A DNA stretch of 7,508 nt from Lachnospiraceae bacterium (GTDB lineage Bacteria; Bacillota; Clostridia; Lachnospirales; Lachnospiraceae): the NCBI GenBank assembly GCA_016297945.1, contig JAEDFR010000109.1, forward strand, positions 1-7,508, written 5' to 3'. Shown here in pieces: positions 6,526 to 7,508 of the stretch (position 1 is its first letter; each line of letters begins with the position of its first letter). A program made the position numbers and the translations under genes. The notes below the pieces were generated by a model. That model was given only the letters and a program-made list of their open reading frames with translations. It searched no databases and had not been told where the DNA came from.

Positions 6526-6714
6526 TATTTTATCGCTTCAAAGAAATACACATTGAGGCAACACTCTGTATATTGTCACGTTTGTCCACGAAACATATCA
6601 ATACTCACAAATGCCCATTTTAAGCCATTTCTTAGACTTTTCTACTTATCTTTTCTCGTAATTAATACGACACTCTCCACATGCACTGAAACTTTACTTT
6701 GCATTAACATTCGC

Positions 6715-6774
6715 GCACAACTTGTGACTTTCATAATTTTTGCACCCCTATATGTAAATCACAAAAAGTTGCAC
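6715..6774. repeat. Imperfect inverted repeat with arms of 20-23 bases
   Basis: The plus-strand arm GCACAACTTGTGACTTTCAT (6715-6734) pairs with the reverse complement of 6752-6774, GTGCAACTTTTTGTGATTTACAT, with a three-base bulge and a few mismatches. The loop is 17 bases. The loop-proximal and right-arm sequence also carries GGTGCAA twice on the minus strand. No U-run follows in either direction, so it is not a plain terminator. It could be a transcript hairpin behind the NERD gene, a protein site, or the end of a decayed mobile element. Confidence 0.4.
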
Positions 6775-6879
6775 CATTCCGGCGGACTTCGAATTATTTA
6801 TTTTTATCTTCTATTTGTTCTAGCATTTCAATACTTTAAATAAAATCTTTTTAATAAAACGAATATCTTCCTCATTCAA

Positions 6880-7508
6880 TCAATTGATTCTGTTCCTGTC
6901 TATATCTGACAGAACACATAGTCTATCACTTTCGGTAATTGAATCCTTACAATTTTGAATACATTCAATTAATGCATCTATTCTTACCACATCATATGGT
7001 AATTCGATATTGTTCTTTATATATAATTCCGTATTACACAACACAAGAATGGGATGAACTTCCAAGAAACAAGATAAATTAATTATTTTTTCCAGAAGTT
7101 TTTTTTCATCAACAACCTGCTGGGTTGGAGATTCCAGATCTCTATTCATTCCATTTTTTCTAATAATCCACTTATCATTTGGATCTATAAACAAAGACGC
7201 CTTACAAGCTTTTCCCCCACTCAGACCAAATGCTTTTGTTTCAATGCAAAAAACACCATTATCTCCAATTACGATATGGTCATACTCTTTGGAAACACCA
7301 TCATACTTTAATACAGGACCGTTTATTACAGAATAACCTAATTCTTCTAATCGTTTTAATGCATTTCTTACAATCTGTTCTCCAATATTTCCTACTTCTT
7401 TTCGTATGTATTCTTCATCCTTTTTATTGTTCCTTAATTTACTATCTCTAGTTTCGTAATTAGGTCTTTTATCTATTCCATTTACCCCAATTTCTTTTAA
7501 ATACCTCC
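6880..7508 (-). CDS. NERD-domain (nuclease-related) protein, N-terminus beyond right edge
   Basis: The frame is open from the window edge to TGA 6882-6880; 208 residues are visible and no ATG occurs before residue 120, so the start lies outside. The NERD core is clear: GNIGEQIVRNALKRL (visible residues 39-52), YDHIVI with D76, GVFCIETKAFG with E89 and K91, and the SPTQQ segment at 126-130. The D...ExK set is the PD-(D/E)XK-like active site proposed for NERD domains, and the Q-containing segment is the family's conserved rear motif. NERD proteins are thought to act on DNA and occur alone or fused to helicases or kinases, often in plasmids and defence-rich regions. The C-terminal half continues IINLSCFLEVHPILVLCNTE. 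After the TGA the same frame encodes LNEEDIRFIKKILFKVLKC before a TAG at 6822-6820, which looks like a natural C-terminal helix, so the TGA may be a recent nonsense mutation. Confidence 0.85.
   Translation of the reverse strand, partial: RYLKEIGVNGIDKRPNYETRDSKLRNNKKDEEYIRKEVGNIGEQIVRNALKRLEELGYSVINGPVLKYDGVSKEYDHIVIGDNGVFCIETKAFGLSGGKACKASLFIDPNDKWIIRKNGMNRDLESPTQQVVDEKKLLEKIINLSCFLEVHPILVLCNTELYIKNNIELPYDVVRIDALIECIQNCKDSITESDRLCVLSDIDRNRIN

Larger units (their letters stand above)
6345..6879. other. 535-bp stretch without an intact gene; repeats and possible gene remnants
   Basis: It holds, in minus-strand order, coding-like residue just after the NERD stop (6882-6820), an imperfect inverted repeat (6715-6774), a 30-codon ORF starting ATG 6734 (MKVTSCARMLMQSKVSVHVE...) and ending at TAG 6644-6642, the candidate -10 box and the 30-bp repeats. 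The frame of that small ORF continues past the TAG and past a TGA at 6578-6576, then stays open for 51 codons to a TAA at 6422-6420. The last part reads as a ten-residue repeat (GCGYRTDIGY, SCSYTNDIGV, GCSNTMDIR). AGGGG 10 bases before ATG 6734 is a weak ribosome site. I cannot assign any of these to a known family. The plus-strand frame at 6553-6843 has no ribosome site or recognisable domain and I consider it spurious. Confidence 0.45.

Noticed and set aside
6655..6675. TAATACGAC resembling the phage T7 promoter
   Set aside because: Only the first nine bases agree; the essential downstream part of the T7 promoter is absent, and a clostridial chromosome has no such polymerase.
6553..6843. 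Plus-strand open frame of 96 codons
   Set aside because: No ribosome site, low-complexity hydrophobic composition and no domain; the stretch also spans the inverted repeat.

Overview
The window is AT-rich DNA with strong AAGGAG-type ribosome binding sites and clostridial-style proteins: a Firmicutes-type chemoreceptor without a C-terminal CheR-tether pentapeptide, a bacteriohemerythrin and a fragment of a family 3 glycosidase. This suggests a gut-type Clostridia, probably Lachnospiraceae. That placement rests on composition and protein flavour only. Every credible gene lies on the minus strand, so the region is transcribed from right to left.

The left part (1-3803) looks like ordinary chromosome. 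In the order of transcription it holds a HAD phosphatase of the phosphoglycolate phosphatase type (3156-3803), a dCache chemoreceptor with its own good promoter (1072-2997), a tandem-domain bacteriohemerythrin 99 bp downstream (151-972), and the beginning of a family 3 glycoside hydrolase fragment (1-129). The chemoreceptor and hemerythrin are probably cotranscribed and may link oxygen or redox state to motility. The glycosidase fragment opens in mid-protein, in the same frame as the hemerythrin stop and with no convincing ribosome site, so it is probably 5'-truncated or has inverted domain order.

The right part (3894-7508) has the look of an accessory or defence-type island. It holds a NERD-domain nuclease-like protein cut by the right edge (6880-7508), about 535 bp without an intact gene, a large RES-domain protein (5232-6344), a DUF1016/YhcG-type PD-(D/E)XK nuclease gene broken by a single-base frameshift (4168-5189), and a small ORF (3961-4146) followed in another frame by a CPYCG zinc-ribbon-like tail. 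RES, DUF1016 and the small ORF are closely spaced and probably form one operon. RES domains in characterised toxin-antitoxin pairs destroy NAD+, but no Xre-type antitoxin gene is visible next to this one.

The gap between the NERD and RES genes contains three imperfect tandem repeats of exactly 30 bp (6421-6510), each with a TGTxGCxACA near-palindrome, just downstream of a TATAAT box and upstream of the RES start. The repeats could be an operator array, or the decayed end of a gene with a ten-residue repeat. Several genes in this half carry decay marks: the DUF1016 frameshift, an in-frame TGA after the NERD ORF that is followed by coding-like sequence, and the split small ORF.
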